Positions 1-8,000 of a stretch of 19,736 nt of DNA are shown here, one piece after another. The notes under the pieces are model-generated. The model had not been told where the DNA came from. It saw nothing but the letters and a program-made list of their open reading frames with translations, and ran no database searches. This DNA is from RGIG464 sp045643185 (GTDB lineage: Bacteria > Myxococcota_A > Bradymonadia > UBA4248): contig JAZUKH010000036.1 in NCBI GenBank assembly GCA_045643185.1, positions 1 to 19,736 on the forward strand, given 5' to 3'. A program made the position numbers and the translations under genes. Numbering within the stretch: position 1 is the first letter of the stretch; each line of letters begins with the position of its first letter.

Positions 1-110
1 GCGTAGCATGCTACGCCGCCACGGTGGACGCCACGCCGCCACGGTGGACGCCACGCCGCCACGGTGGACGCCACGCCGCCACGGTGGACGCTACGCCGCC
101 ACGGTGGGCG
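1..110. repeat. Palindrome plus five-copy 20-bp tandem array
   Basis: Positions 1-16 are a perfect palindrome, GCGTAGCATGCTACGC. It runs into five adjacent 20-bp units starting at 11, 31, 51, 71 and 91, with the core ACGCCGCCACGGTGG. The three central copies are identical and the outer two differ by one base or two. There are no spacers, so this is not CRISPR. The same palindrome and core recur as two 27-bp tandem units at 4570-4623, where the palindrome differs by one base. The core is also found in hairpin loops at 4658-4672 and, in inverted orientation, around 3481-3490. It belongs to the palindrome blocks that accompany the Rpn-family genes. Confidence 0.9.
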
Positions 111-124
111 CGAAAAGCCGAGGG

Positions 125-222
125 GCGGGGGCGTATTGACCTGTAGAGACGCGCGGACCGCACGTCTCCACAGGTCAATAGCCGCCGCGCGTCCGCCGTA
201 TTGCCGCAGGCAATAGGCGGCG
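125..222. repeat. Two bulged palindromes (intergenic hairpins)
   Basis: The first hairpin pairs 134-151 (TATTGACCTGTAGAGACG) with 163-180, 18 bp with one G-T wobble. Outside it, GC-rich arms (125-132 and 181-188) pair with one mismatch, and a single unpaired G sits at 133. The second hairpin pairs CCGCC (193-197) with GGCGG (216-220) and TATTGCC (199-205) with GGCAATA (209-215), again with one unpaired G at 198 and a three-base loop. The stretch 181-222 matches 4681-4722 at 39 of 42 positions; the three differences are exactly the loop. No coding capacity is evident in 1-265. Confidence 0.85.
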
Positions 223-265
223 CTACCAACAAACATCCACGAGCCAAACGTCCATCATCACCATT

Positions 266-758
266 TCGATTCATCTTTATGAGCTTCGAAAACCGCAACG
301 AAGCGCACGCCGTGGTAGTCCCCATGATCAAAGAATTTTTTCAGATAAGATGGTGTTGCACTTTTTTGAACTGCGAAAAGTTGGTAAAAGCGAAGATGAG
401 AAGTTGTCAGCGTCCATGGCGCTGTGGCTCAAGTTTTTTTAATGTCAAAACGACAGAGAATCTGGCGATGTTTGAAACCGACCAAGTCATGAATAAAGCA
501 ACCAATGTACTTCGTGTCATGAGTGATGACGACAGAATGCGCGAAGCTATTCGTATGCGCGAAAAGCGACTCCACGATGAAGCAACATTCCTCGCAACAG
601 CCAGAGCCGAAGGACGCGCCGAAGGACGCGCCGAATTGCTTCAATCCATCATCGCAACCTTTACAAAAGGTGTCATGTCATTGCAGACCGCAGCTCAGTG
701 TGCAGGAATGACAGAATCGGAATTTGAAGCGCTTTGCGCGAAGCATTCACCTGTTTGA
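266..758 (+). pseudogene. Internally deleted Rpn-family PD-(D/E)XK nuclease remnant
   Basis: This aligns with the intact Rpn-family gene at 3666-4520 from its residue 115 or so to the stop. The upstream flank (227-259) also matches the flank of the intact gene (3544-3581), so the piece lost is internal: the start codon and the catalytic N-terminal domain. Relative to the intact copy there is a 10-bp deletion after VVVPMI (near 330) and one extra T in the T-run at 434-440. Together they restore frame, so about 35 residues are read out of frame between two homologous in-frame segments. From 468 (MFETDQVMNK) the C-terminal 96 residues are well kept, including a two-copy RAEG stretch and the ending SEFEALCAK. 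An open frame runs from 201, but its first part is repeat DNA. A C-terminal fragment could still be made from the ATG at 468, although the site upstream is AGAGA rather than GGAGG. Confidence 0.88.
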
Positions 759-777
759 GCACCAAACATTTCGAGGC

Positions 778-828
778 GTATTGAGCGCCCACCGTGTAGC
801 GGCGTATTTCCCTCACGAGGGACGCTAC
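778..828. repeat. Palindrome downstream of the Rpn remnant
   Basis: GTAGCG (796-801) pairs with CGCTAC (823-828), and TCCCTC (809-814) pairs with GAGGGA (817-822) around a two-base loop. The left arm carries an unpaired GCGTATT (802-808). In other members of the family this is matched by AATAGCC on the right, so the right arm seems to have lost seven bases. The text just upstream (about 770-800) resembles 4537-4570 downstream of the intact Rpn gene, so both copies keep similar right flanks. Confidence 0.7.
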
Positions 829-890
829 CGTGCTTGATGTGCAAAATCGCTTGCGCAGAGGCTCGACAGATACACATACAATCTTATCGC

Positions 891-907
891 GCAGATCAAT
901 GATCTGC
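891..907 (+). promoter_or_regulatory. 7-bp hairpin or operator in leader of the 938 gene
   Basis: GCAGATC, AAT, GATCTGC form a perfect inverted repeat ending 16 bases before the Shine-Dalgarno sequence (AAGGAGA, 924-930) of the lipoprotein gene. It could be a binding site for a dimeric regulator or a small 5' leader hairpin. A TACAAT at 877-882 could be a -10 box, but no convincing -35 lies at a normal distance. Confidence 0.45.
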
Positions 908-937
908 ATCTTACAATTTCGACAAGGAGATATCATA

Positions 938-3316
938 ATGAAAAAGTGCAATCAAATCATTGCGCTATCCGTTCTTACATTACTAGGCACCTTATATAAC
1001 ACCGGCTGTAGCGAAGATAATAACAAACCTACAACCACCATAAACAGTACGATGTTTGACGGGTCGCAAGGTAATTGCACCAATGGCGGCGTTAAAATCG
1101 AAGTGTTAGTCAATGGCAACGTCGATGAGGCGCAAACGCAGTACATCTGCAATGGCACCAATGGACAATCGGGTCAAAGCGGACAAAGCGGAACAAACAT
1201 CACCATGAAATCCTCGAAGTTCGACAACGCGCAGGGGAGTTGCGCGCATGGTGGTGTGAAAATCGAAGTGTTAGTCAATGGCAACGTCGATGAGGCGCAA
1301 ACGCAGTACATCTGCAATGGCACCAATGGACAAAGCGGAACAAGCACCACCATGAAAACCACCAAGTTCGACGACGCGCAGGGTGACTGCACCCATGGCG
1401 GCGTGAAAATCGAAGTGTTCGTCAATGGCGACGTCGATGAGGCTCAGACGCAGTACATCTGCAATGGCGCACAGGGAGAGATTCAGTGCCCATCTGGCTG
1501 GTCGAATTGTGACGGCTCATGCATAGATACCAACACAGACATCACAAATTGTGGCGCATGCGCCCGTGATTGCAATCAAACTAAACCTCAACATGCCAGC
1601 ACGATGAGCTGCCTCGCCAGCCAATGCACCGTCACCTCATGCGAAGATGGCTACGTCCTCAACGAAGGCCAATGCGTTTCTTGCACTGAACTGCCTGGTT
1701 GGACCAAGTGTAATGACCAATGCACCCAGATCGATTCCGACAACAACAACTGCGGTAAATGCAACAACGCCTGTGGTTCCAAACGGGCTTGCTACAACGG
1801 CAAGTGCCTTGGCGAGGAGTACTACGGTAATACCGCCACTTCTCCAGATCACTGCGGTGAAGTCGGCAACCGCTGTCCTGATGGACAAGCCTGTGTTCAA
1901 GGCCAGTGTAAACTCGGCTATGGCAAAGCCTATTGCGGCGTAGCAATCGTTCAACTCGGCGACATTGAGCGATGCGGCGGCTGCGATGATAAATGCGACA
2001 ACGGCAAAATTTGCCAAAACAATCAATGTGTCGATGGTATCGGTCCGACCTATTGTAATGGAGTCGCAACAAACACGCTCAGCGATGTCTCGAACTGCGG
2101 TGAATGTGGTCATCGTTGCGAAAATTCAAACTGTTTTAACGGCGAATGTGTCTCCGCCCAGGGCGAGTCTTATACGGACGAAATGTATTGCAATAACATC
2201 CTTGTTCATTCATGGTCCGATTCTGCCAATTGTGGTAGTTGTGGAAATACTTGCGCAAAAGGCCTTACGTGCTCTGGCGGCATTTGCCAACCTTATAAAA
2301 TGGATTCTGACTCCAAATTGAATTGCAATGGGAAAGACGTTTCCCCATATAGCGATCGTGACAATTGCGGCAAGTGCGGTAATATCTGCCATGATGATTG
2401 TCAACAAGGTATTTGTCTCTTTACGTCATCAACTCAACTAACCTGCAATGGTCCAAAATATTATCCATATTATGATTCCTCTCACTGCGGTAGTTGTGAA
2501 ATTGACTGCGGAAAAGGAAAATATTGTGCGGCCGGCGTTTGCACGGCAGAAAAGCCGACGAGCGACACGATAACCTATTGTGGTTTTGAATTAGTAAATC
2601 CCTACACTGATATTAATCATTGCGGAGGATGCGACATAAGCTGTTCTAATAATCAAATTTGCTCAGCAGGGGCTTGCAAATCCAAGTCAAATTTTGTTAA
2701 AGATGATATTATTCCCTTTGGTCACTACGAACAGGACAATGACACAACCAACGGCAAAGAACTGATCACCTGGCGCGTACTCGACAAAAATGACTTAGGA
2801 CAATATCTTATCATCAGCGAAAAGTCGCTCGATATCCAGCCATACCACACAGATCATAAATCCATCACCTGGGAAAATAGCGCAATTCGTTCGTGGCTGA
2901 ATGGTTATAACGCATACAGTACTGACAACTTCATTGACGCGGCATTTACGACTGAAGAAAAAGACCAAATCGTTCAATCCACTGTATCGGCCGACGCCAA
3001 TCCGAAATGCAGCAGCAATCCATCTGGTAATGAAACAACCGACAAGATTTTCCTGCTCAGCGTTACGGAAGCTGAAAATTATTTCTCGAACGATAAGGAT
3101 CGACGCGCAGAAGCAACACCATACACCAAAGCTAAAGGTGCAACCAAAGACTATTCCGATTTTAAGAATTCCTCCTACTGGTGGCTTCGATCGCCGGGCT
3201 GTGACATTGCCTGCGCCGCATACGTATCCAGTAACGGTACCATCGACCACATGAATGGCTATGTTACAGTTGATGATACTGTCGCGGTTCGTCCCGTTTT
3301 ATGGATAGAACTATAA
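938..3316 (+). CDS. Cysteine-rich lipoprotein with DUF7151-like repeats and C-terminal DUF6273-like domain
   Basis: A 792-residue predicted outer-surface or periplasmic lipoprotein. The ATG at 938 is chosen because AAGGAGA lies seven bases upstream and the product begins MKKCNQIIALSVLT followed by a lipobox ending NTGC; the frame is open further upstream, but that part has no signal. Residues about 35-182 hold three tandem copies of a module reading GGVKIEV.VNG.VDEAQTQYICNG, which resembles the DUF7151 type, with short GQSG-rich linkers. Residues about 183-584 hold about nine Cys modules of the form NCGxCxxxCxxxxxCxxGxC, likely disulfide-bonded. Residues about 588-792 match DUF6273: PFGHYEQD, ITWRVLDK, SAIRSWLNG, TDKIFLLS, WWLRSPG and VAVRPVLW appear in order. 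The biochemical role is unknown; an extracellular binding role is a guess. It stands alone, flanked by Rpn-associated repeat blocks on both sides. Confidence 0.93.
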   Translation: MKKCNQIIALSVLTLLGTLYNTGCSEDNNKPTTTINSTMFDGSQGNCTNGGVKIEVLVNGNVDEAQTQYICNGTNGQSGQSGQSGTNITMKSSKFDNAQGSCAHGGVKIEVLVNGNVDEAQTQYICNGTNGQSGTSTTMKTTKFDDAQGDCTHGGVKIEVFVNGDVDEAQTQYICNGAQGEIQCPSGWSNCDGSCIDTNTDITNCGACARDCNQTKPQHASTMSCLASQCTVTSCEDGYVLNEGQCVSCTELPGWTKCNDQCTQIDSDNNNCGKCNNACGSKRACYNGKCLGEEYYGNTATSPDHCGEVGNRCPDGQACVQGQCKLGYGKAYCGVAIVQLGDIERCGGCDDKCDNGKICQNNQCVDGIGPTYCNGVATNTLSDVSNCGECGHRCENSNCFNGECVSAQGESYTDEMYCNNILVHSWSDSANCGSCGNTCAKGLTCSGGICQPYKMDSDSKLNCNGKDVSPYSDRDNCGKCGNICHDDCQQGICLFTSSTQLTCNGPKYYPYYDSSHCGSCEIDCGKGKYCAAGVCTAEKPTSDTITYCGFELVNPYTDINHCGGCDISCSNNQICSAGACKSKSNFVKDDIIPFGHYEQDNDTTNGKELITWRVLDKNDLGQYLIISEKSLDIQPYHTDHKSITWENSAIRSWLNGYNAYSTDNFIDAAFTTEEKDQIVQSTVSADANPKCSSNPSGNETTDKIFLLSVTEAENYFSNDKDRRAEATPYTKAKGATKDYSDFKNSSYWWLRSPGCDIACAAYVSSNGTIDHMNGYVTVDDTVAVRPVLWIEL
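1060..1482 (+). repeat. Three in-frame coding repeats, two with a 75-bp identical core
   Basis: The segment 1094-1168 is identical to 1259-1333 (75 bp). A third copy near 1406-1470 differs at only a few positions. Each copy encodes the module GGVKIEV.VNG.VDEAQTQYICNG. DNA identity over a stretch where synonymous drift would be expected points to recent duplication or gene conversion. Confidence 0.9.
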
Positions 3317-3339
3317 TCCGTGACCTTATCATCAACGCA

Positions 3340-3540
3340 TCTCACACAGCGCGTCCCGAAGGGCGCGCCTATCTGCGAACGGCGCGCTTTGGGTCGAGCT
3401 ATTTCATCCGCGATGCGGCGTTGTGTACAACGCCGCCACGTGGATGAAATACGCCCTTTTGCGCTCGGCTATTTTCCGGTCCACCGTGGCGGCTTTGCAT
3501 ACAACGCTGCCACGGTGGGCGAGGGAAATAGCCGCCGAGC
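3340..3540. repeat. Block of nested palindromes upstream of intact Rpn gene
   Basis: Several hairpins lie in series: GCGCGCC/GGCGCGC (3363-3369 with 3381-3387); TATTTCATCC/GGATGAAATA (3400-3409 with 3442-3451) with an unpaired C at 3452 and, nested within it, GCGGCGTTGT/ACAACGCCGC (3415-3424 with 3427-3436); and TATTTTCC/GGGAAATA (3470-3477 with 3523-3530) enclosing CCACCGTGGC/GCCACGGTGG. A 100-codon open frame over this block has no ribosome-binding site or protein signature and is treated as non-coding. The rest of the 3317-3665 gap shows only a short inverted repeat, listed separately. Confidence 0.85.
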
Positions 3541-3614
3541 CAACAACAAACATCCACAAAGAAATCGTCCCCCCATCATCGTTGCAATACCTCGGATTTT
3601 TCCAAACGATGTGT

Positions 3615-3630
3615 TACCATAAACTTGGTA
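3615..3630 (+). promoter_or_regulatory. Short inverted repeat TACCA-N6-TGGTA before the Rpn gene
   Basis: The inverted repeat lies 36 bases before the start codon of the Rpn-family gene and could be an operator. It is short enough to occur by chance, and no clear -35/-10 pair is visible next to it. Confidence 0.25.
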
Positions 3631-3665
3631 TGCATTATCTTGTTGAACGCCAACGGAGGTAAATT

Positions 3666-4520
3666 ATGGACGAACTTCTCTCCCCCAAACTAGACATCGT
3701 TTTCAAAAAGATTTTTACAGAAAACCTGGATCTGCTACAGCATTTTGTCGCATCCATGTTGTCGATTCCGATGCAAGAAATTACGGGAATCGAGTTGACA
3801 AACCCAGAAATGCTGCCAGATGACCCAGACACGAAATTCAGTCGATTGGACTTACGGCTCTCTTTGGCGACACGCCAAATCGACATCGAAATTCAAGTCA
3901 AAAAGATGCTTGGTTATGCCGACCGATCGCTCTTTTATTGGGCGAAACTCTTTACGTCGGATCTCAAATCGGGCGAAGAATATTTTAGCCTAAAACAGGC
4001 TATTTCCATTCATCTCGTCGATTTTATGCTCTTCGAAGACCGCAACGAAGCGCACACCGTGGTGGTACCCATGATTCAGGGGACACAAAGAATTTTTTCA
4101 GATAAGATGGTGTTGCACTTTTTTGAACTGCGAAAAGTTGGTAAAAGTGAAGATGAGAAGTTGTCAGCGTCCATGGCGCTGTGGCTCAAATTTTTTAATG
4201 TCAAAACGACGGAGGATCTGGCGATGTTTGAAACCGACCAAGTCATGAATAAAGCATCCAATGTACTTCGTGTCATGAGTGATGACGACAGAATGCGCGA
4301 AGCTGCTCGTATGCGCGAAAAACGGTTGCACGATGAAGCAACTTACCTCGCAACCGCCAGAGCTGAAGGAAGAGCTGAAGGAAGAGCTGAAGGAAGAACT
4401 GAAGGAAAAATTGAAACCCTGATTGAACTTGTAAAGTCTGGGCTACTTTCACTACAAATTGCAGCAACACAAGTATCGATGAGCGAATCGGAATTTGAAG
4501 CGCTTTGCGCGAAAAATTAA
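3666..4520 (+). CDS. Rpn-family PD-(D/E)XK nuclease / transposase-like protein (RpnL-type)
   Basis: A 284-residue cytoplasmic protein of the Rpn (recombination-promoting nuclease, PDDEXK transposase-like) family, whose members cut DNA and in E. coli have been linked to recombination and phage defence. The start at 3666 has GGAGG six bases upstream. The N-terminus shows the family's PKLDIVFKKIF (residues 7-17). The likely catalytic core is D62 in SRLDLRL plus E75 and Q77 in DIEIQVKK, followed by YWAKLF (91-96). Residues about 187-284 form the C-terminal region, with four RAEG-type tetrapeptides and the ending SEFEALCAKN. Length and motifs look complete, so the protein may be active. The gene has no operon partner. 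It is bracketed by palindrome blocks, and its partial copy lies at 266-758. A role in moving its flanking repeats is inference only. Confidence 0.9.
   Translation: MDELLSPKLDIVFKKIFTENLDLLQHFVASMLSIPMQEITGIELTNPEMLPDDPDTKFSRLDLRLSLATRQIDIEIQVKKMLGYADRSLFYWAKLFTSDLKSGEEYFSLKQAISIHLVDFMLFEDRNEAHTVVVPMIQGTQRIFSDKMVLHFFELRKVGKSEDEKLSASMALWLKFFNVKTTEDLAMFETDQVMNKASNVLRVMSDDDRMREAARMREKRLHDEATYLATARAEGRAEGRAEGRTEGKIETLIELVKSGLLSLQIAATQVSMSESEFEALCAKN
4224..4520 (+). CDS. Possible internal gene encoding the Rpn C-terminal domain (RpnS-like)
   Basis: Within the Rpn gene and in the same frame, GGAGG (4211-4215) is followed after eight bases by ATG (4224), residue M187 of the full-length protein. Translation from here gives 98 residues starting MFETDQVMNK and ending SEFEALCAKN, which is the C-terminal region without the nuclease core. 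In E. coli, some rpn genes are reported to make a small in-frame C-terminal product, RpnS, that inhibits the full-length RpnL. The site here fits that arrangement. The GGAGG may simply reflect codon choice (ACGGAGGAT encodes T-E-D), so this is a prediction. In the remnant copy the same place reads AGAGA. Confidence 0.45.
   Translation: MFETDQVMNKASNVLRVMSDDDRMREAARMREKRLHDEATYLATARAEGRAEGRAEGRTEGKIETLIELVKSGLLSLQIAATQVSMSESEFEALCAKN
4362..4409 (+). repeat. Four 12-bp in-frame repeats (RAEG) in the Rpn gene
   Basis: GCTGAAGGAAGA occurs three times exactly (4362, 4374, 4386) and a fourth time with changes (4398). The remnant copy has only two similar units (GCCGAAGGACGC) at the same place. The unit is a multiple of three, so copy-number change would alter linker length without frameshift. 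Confidence 0.85.
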
Positions 4521-4536
4521 CCCGGTTGAGCACCAA

Positions 4537-4725
4537 CCGAGGCGTATCGAGCGTCCCATCCGTGTAGCGGCGTAGCACGCTACGCCGCCACGGTGGGCGT
4601 AGCACGCTACGCCGCCACGGTGGACGCGAGAAGACGAGAGGCGGCGGCGTATTTCCCCGCCACGGTGGGCGAGGGAAATAGCCGCCGCGCGTCCGCCGTA
4701 TTGCCAATGGCAATAGGCGGCGCCT
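4537..4725. repeat. Palindrome and tandem-repeat block downstream of intact Rpn gene
   Basis: Two 27-bp tandem units (4570-4596 and 4597-4623) each begin with GCGTAGCACGCTACGC. They are followed by a hairpin with eight perfect outer pairs (4641-4648 with 4681-4688), one unpaired G at 4649, eight inner pairs TATTTCCC/GGGAAATA (4650-4657 with 4673-4680) and a 15-base loop holding the CGCCACGGTGG core. A second hairpin lies at 4693-4720. The order of parts is the same as in block 1-222, but the inner arms of the first hairpin are different. Confidence 0.9.
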
Positions 4726-5031
4726 CTCATACACATAATCATTATCCTCACATATAATATCCTTCTAAACGATGTGGTACATACCAATTTTCGAAATTAT
4801 CACGTTGGTAAAGTACATAGAATTTTATCTTTATCCAATAATTAGGAAAATGAGTAACGTTTCATAAAACGAATTGTAAATTTTGGCTAAAATGATTGAA
4901 ATGTTAATATAAACACAAACACGTTGGATTTTGTTTGTATCTTTTATCCACAAACTCTAGCCATAAAAGCGTATAATCATTTGCCATTTTTGTACGCCGC
5001 TACTGACGCGGACTTTTCATAGGAGAAAGCG
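4726..5031 (+). promoter_or_regulatory. AT-rich upstream region with TATAAT box
   Basis: This 306-base gap is clearly more AT-rich than its surroundings and holds no gene. TATAAT at 4972-4977 is a perfect -10 hexamer 55 bases before the start codon at 5032. The bases 16 to 18 positions upstream (around CCACAAAC) do not resemble TTGACA, so the promoter would be weak or activator-dependent. The ribosome-binding site is AGGAG at 5021-5025, six bases before the ATG. Confidence 0.45.
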
Positions 5032-8000
5032 ATGATCCGTAAAAAAGCAGGCCTTGTCCTGATGTTGTCATGTCTTTTGGCCTTAGGGTGTTCGGAAGGC
5101 TCAAATGGCAACGATGAAAACACCAACCCCGAGCAGCAGGATCCAGATCAGAAAGATCCAGATCAGAAAGATCCAGATCAGAAAGATCCAGATCAGAAAG
5201 ATCCAGATCAGAAAGATCCAGATCAGAAAGATCCGGATCAGAAAGATCCAGATCAGAAAGATCCGGAACAGAAAGATCCAGATCAGAAAGATCCAGAACA
5301 GAAAGATCCGCGTCCGGACACCGACAAGTCGCCCGGCATCACCAGTTTGGATCCAACGAGCGGCAAAGAGGGAACAGTCGTTACGATTTCTGGCCGAAAT
5401 CTGTCCCAAGCCGACAAAGTTTGTTTTGCGCAGACCTGTGTAAGCCCCGAAGAGACCGCAGATACATCGCTCAAAGTCAAAGCCCCGGCAGGGACGGGCA
5501 ATGCCGCCGTCACAGTCTCGGTGGATGACAAACTCCTCGTCGCGGGTTTCTTCAATTACCTCACAGAAAGCCCAAACAAAGATGAAGTCGACTGGTGCCA
5601 ACTCAATTGGTTTGAACCCGAGATCAAAAGCGGCAACCCCATCGTCGCTTATGCTCAGGTCTATGAAGCTGGAAAGACTGGAAAAACTGGCACGCACGAT
5701 CTCAAAGCCGAGTTCGGGTATATGAACGAAATGTCGAAGGATGACGCCATGTTCACATGGGTCGACGCCGTCAGAAACGAGGGTTTCGACGCCGAAGCTT
5801 CACAAAATAACGATGAATACACCATCAACGACCTCAAACTCGCCGATGGTGCTTACGCCGTTGCATTCCGTTTCAGTCTCGATGGTACAAACTGGAAAAT
5901 GTGCGACACGAACGGTTCCGATGACGGCTTCGACCTCACCAAAGCCGCTCAGATCAACGTTGCCCCCGAACCCATCGTCAAAAAGCAAGTCGGCTGGTGC
6001 AGAATTATGAACGACATCACCACTTACTACACAAAAGTGGGTGAAAGCTCCGAAAATATTTACGCCCAGGCCTTCGTCGAGGGCTGCACCCATTACAAAG
6101 ATCACTGCCCGGACCTCAAAGCACAGATCGGTTATGGACTCCCCGCACAAGCGACGGAAGACGCCATCGACGGTGCCTTCACCTGGACGGATGCCAAGAT
6201 CAACGAAGGTTACGACGGCTCCGGCGGCGAATTACACGACGAGTTCATGGCTCAGGTCAAAACAGACGAAATCGGCGAATACGCCATCGTTTACCGCATG
6301 TCCGTCGATGACGGCGAAACCTGGATGTACTGCGATACCGCCGATGACGTCGCATACTCGCCCATGAACGCCGTATCGTGGATCGTCAATGAAGAAGGAC
6401 ACGACCCCGAACATCCCATTCTTCCCCCCATCGGCGATTCCGTTGAATGGTGCCGATTCCAGGGGCCTGCTTCCGCAACAGTCCGCGCAAATCACGAGTC
6501 GGAGACCTTCTACGGACAAGTTTACATTCACGGCGTCACGGGTTACCCCTACATGCACGCGCCCAAAAATATCACGGCTGAACTCGGATACGGCGACCCC
6601 ACAAAGGATCCAAGCGAATTCGAATACGTCGAAGCCAGTCTCAACTGGGGACTCTATCCCCCCTCGGTTAATAACGAATACATGGCGACCCTCACCCCAG
6701 ACGAGCCGGGCGAATACGCACTCGCCTATCGTTTCAGTCTTGATGATGGCGAAACCTGGACGTACTGCGACTACGATGACGAAGACGGCTTTGACATGAG
6801 CAAAACCGCTAAACTCACGGTCACAAAAGACGAAGACGCCATCCTCTGGTGCCGCGTTCAACATCCGCAGTCTCAAACCATCAGACTTGGAGAAACGACC
6901 GACAAATACTACGGTCAAGTCTGGGTCGAAGGCTGCTCTGAAGGTTCGGCAAAATGCGAAAGCGTTGAAGGCCAAATCGGTTACGGACTCAAAACTGTCG
7001 AAGACCTCGAAGATTTCACGTGGAACGAAGCGACTTACAACGAAACTTTCACCACAACCAATAACGACGAGTATTTCGCAACGATCACGCCAACGGAACC
7101 CGGCGGCTACGACGTCGCATACCGCTTTACCACAAACCATGGCGAAACCTGGACATACTGCGACTTTGACGACCTCGGCGGCTACGTTCGCGAAAAATCC
7201 GCTTCACTCATCGTCAAAGACAATAAACTCAGCGTTTCCTGGTGCCGAATGTTCGCCGACAACCCGATCGAAGTCACGGCCGGCGGAAATACCGAGCTTA
7301 TCTACGCTCAAGCTTACGTGGAAGATTGCAGCGAAGAAGCCGGACGCTGCACGAACTTGACGGCTTACGTCGGTTACGGAACTGCGGATGATGACATCAA
7401 AGATTTCCACTTCTCAGAAGCCGGGTTCGACAGCGATTTCTACCAGGAAGGCAACAAAAACGACCAGTTCAAAGGCTCTTTCCAAGCCCCCAAAACGGCC
7501 GGTGAGTACGATATCGCCTACGCATTCAGCGTCGATGGCGGCGAAACGCTCGTCTACTGCGATACCGACGACAATGCCGAATTCGATCGCTCTAAAACCG
7601 GAAAACTCGTCGTCACGGAACCGCCCAAACCAAAAGAACTTGAAATAGGCTGGTGCCAGATCCAGTGGCCAAAATCCGACTTCTCGATCTTCGATACCGA
7701 CGAAGCCGATGTCTACGGACGTGTGTATGTCGAAGGTTGCACGAACGTTAAAGAAGGTTGTTCAGCCAAAATTAAAGCCGAGCTCGGTTACGGAAGCAAA
7801 GACGCCACCGATCCCTCAACCTTCAACTACGTCCCGGCTTCTTATTATCCAAGCGCGATCTACCTTGGAAACAACGAAGAATACGCCGCGACCCTCTCAA
7901 ATATCCCCGTCGGTGACTACGCACTCGCCTATCGCTTCAGCTTGGACGGAACAAATTGGGTCTATTGCGATAATGACGACGATATCACCGCTTTCAATAG

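Noticed and set aside
11..110. CRISPR array
   Set aside because: The 20-bp units are directly adjacent with no spacers, and no cas gene is present.
201..265. N-terminal extension of the open frame that contains the Rpn remnant
   Set aside because: It lies within palindrome and flank DNA, has no ribosome-binding site, and homology to the intact gene begins only near 266.
3320..3662. Open frames of 79-100 codons between the lipoprotein and Rpn genes
   Set aside because: They are read through GC-rich palindromes and show no Shine-Dalgarno sequence or protein-like composition.
5101..5697. Antisense open frame rich in IFLIWIFL
   Set aside because: It is the reverse complement of the DPDQK repeat tract and not a membrane protein.
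6232..7140. 302-codon open frame antisense to the 5032 lipoprotein gene
   Set aside because: It results from codon bias in the repeated modules; the plus-strand frame has signal peptide, lipobox and repeated domains.
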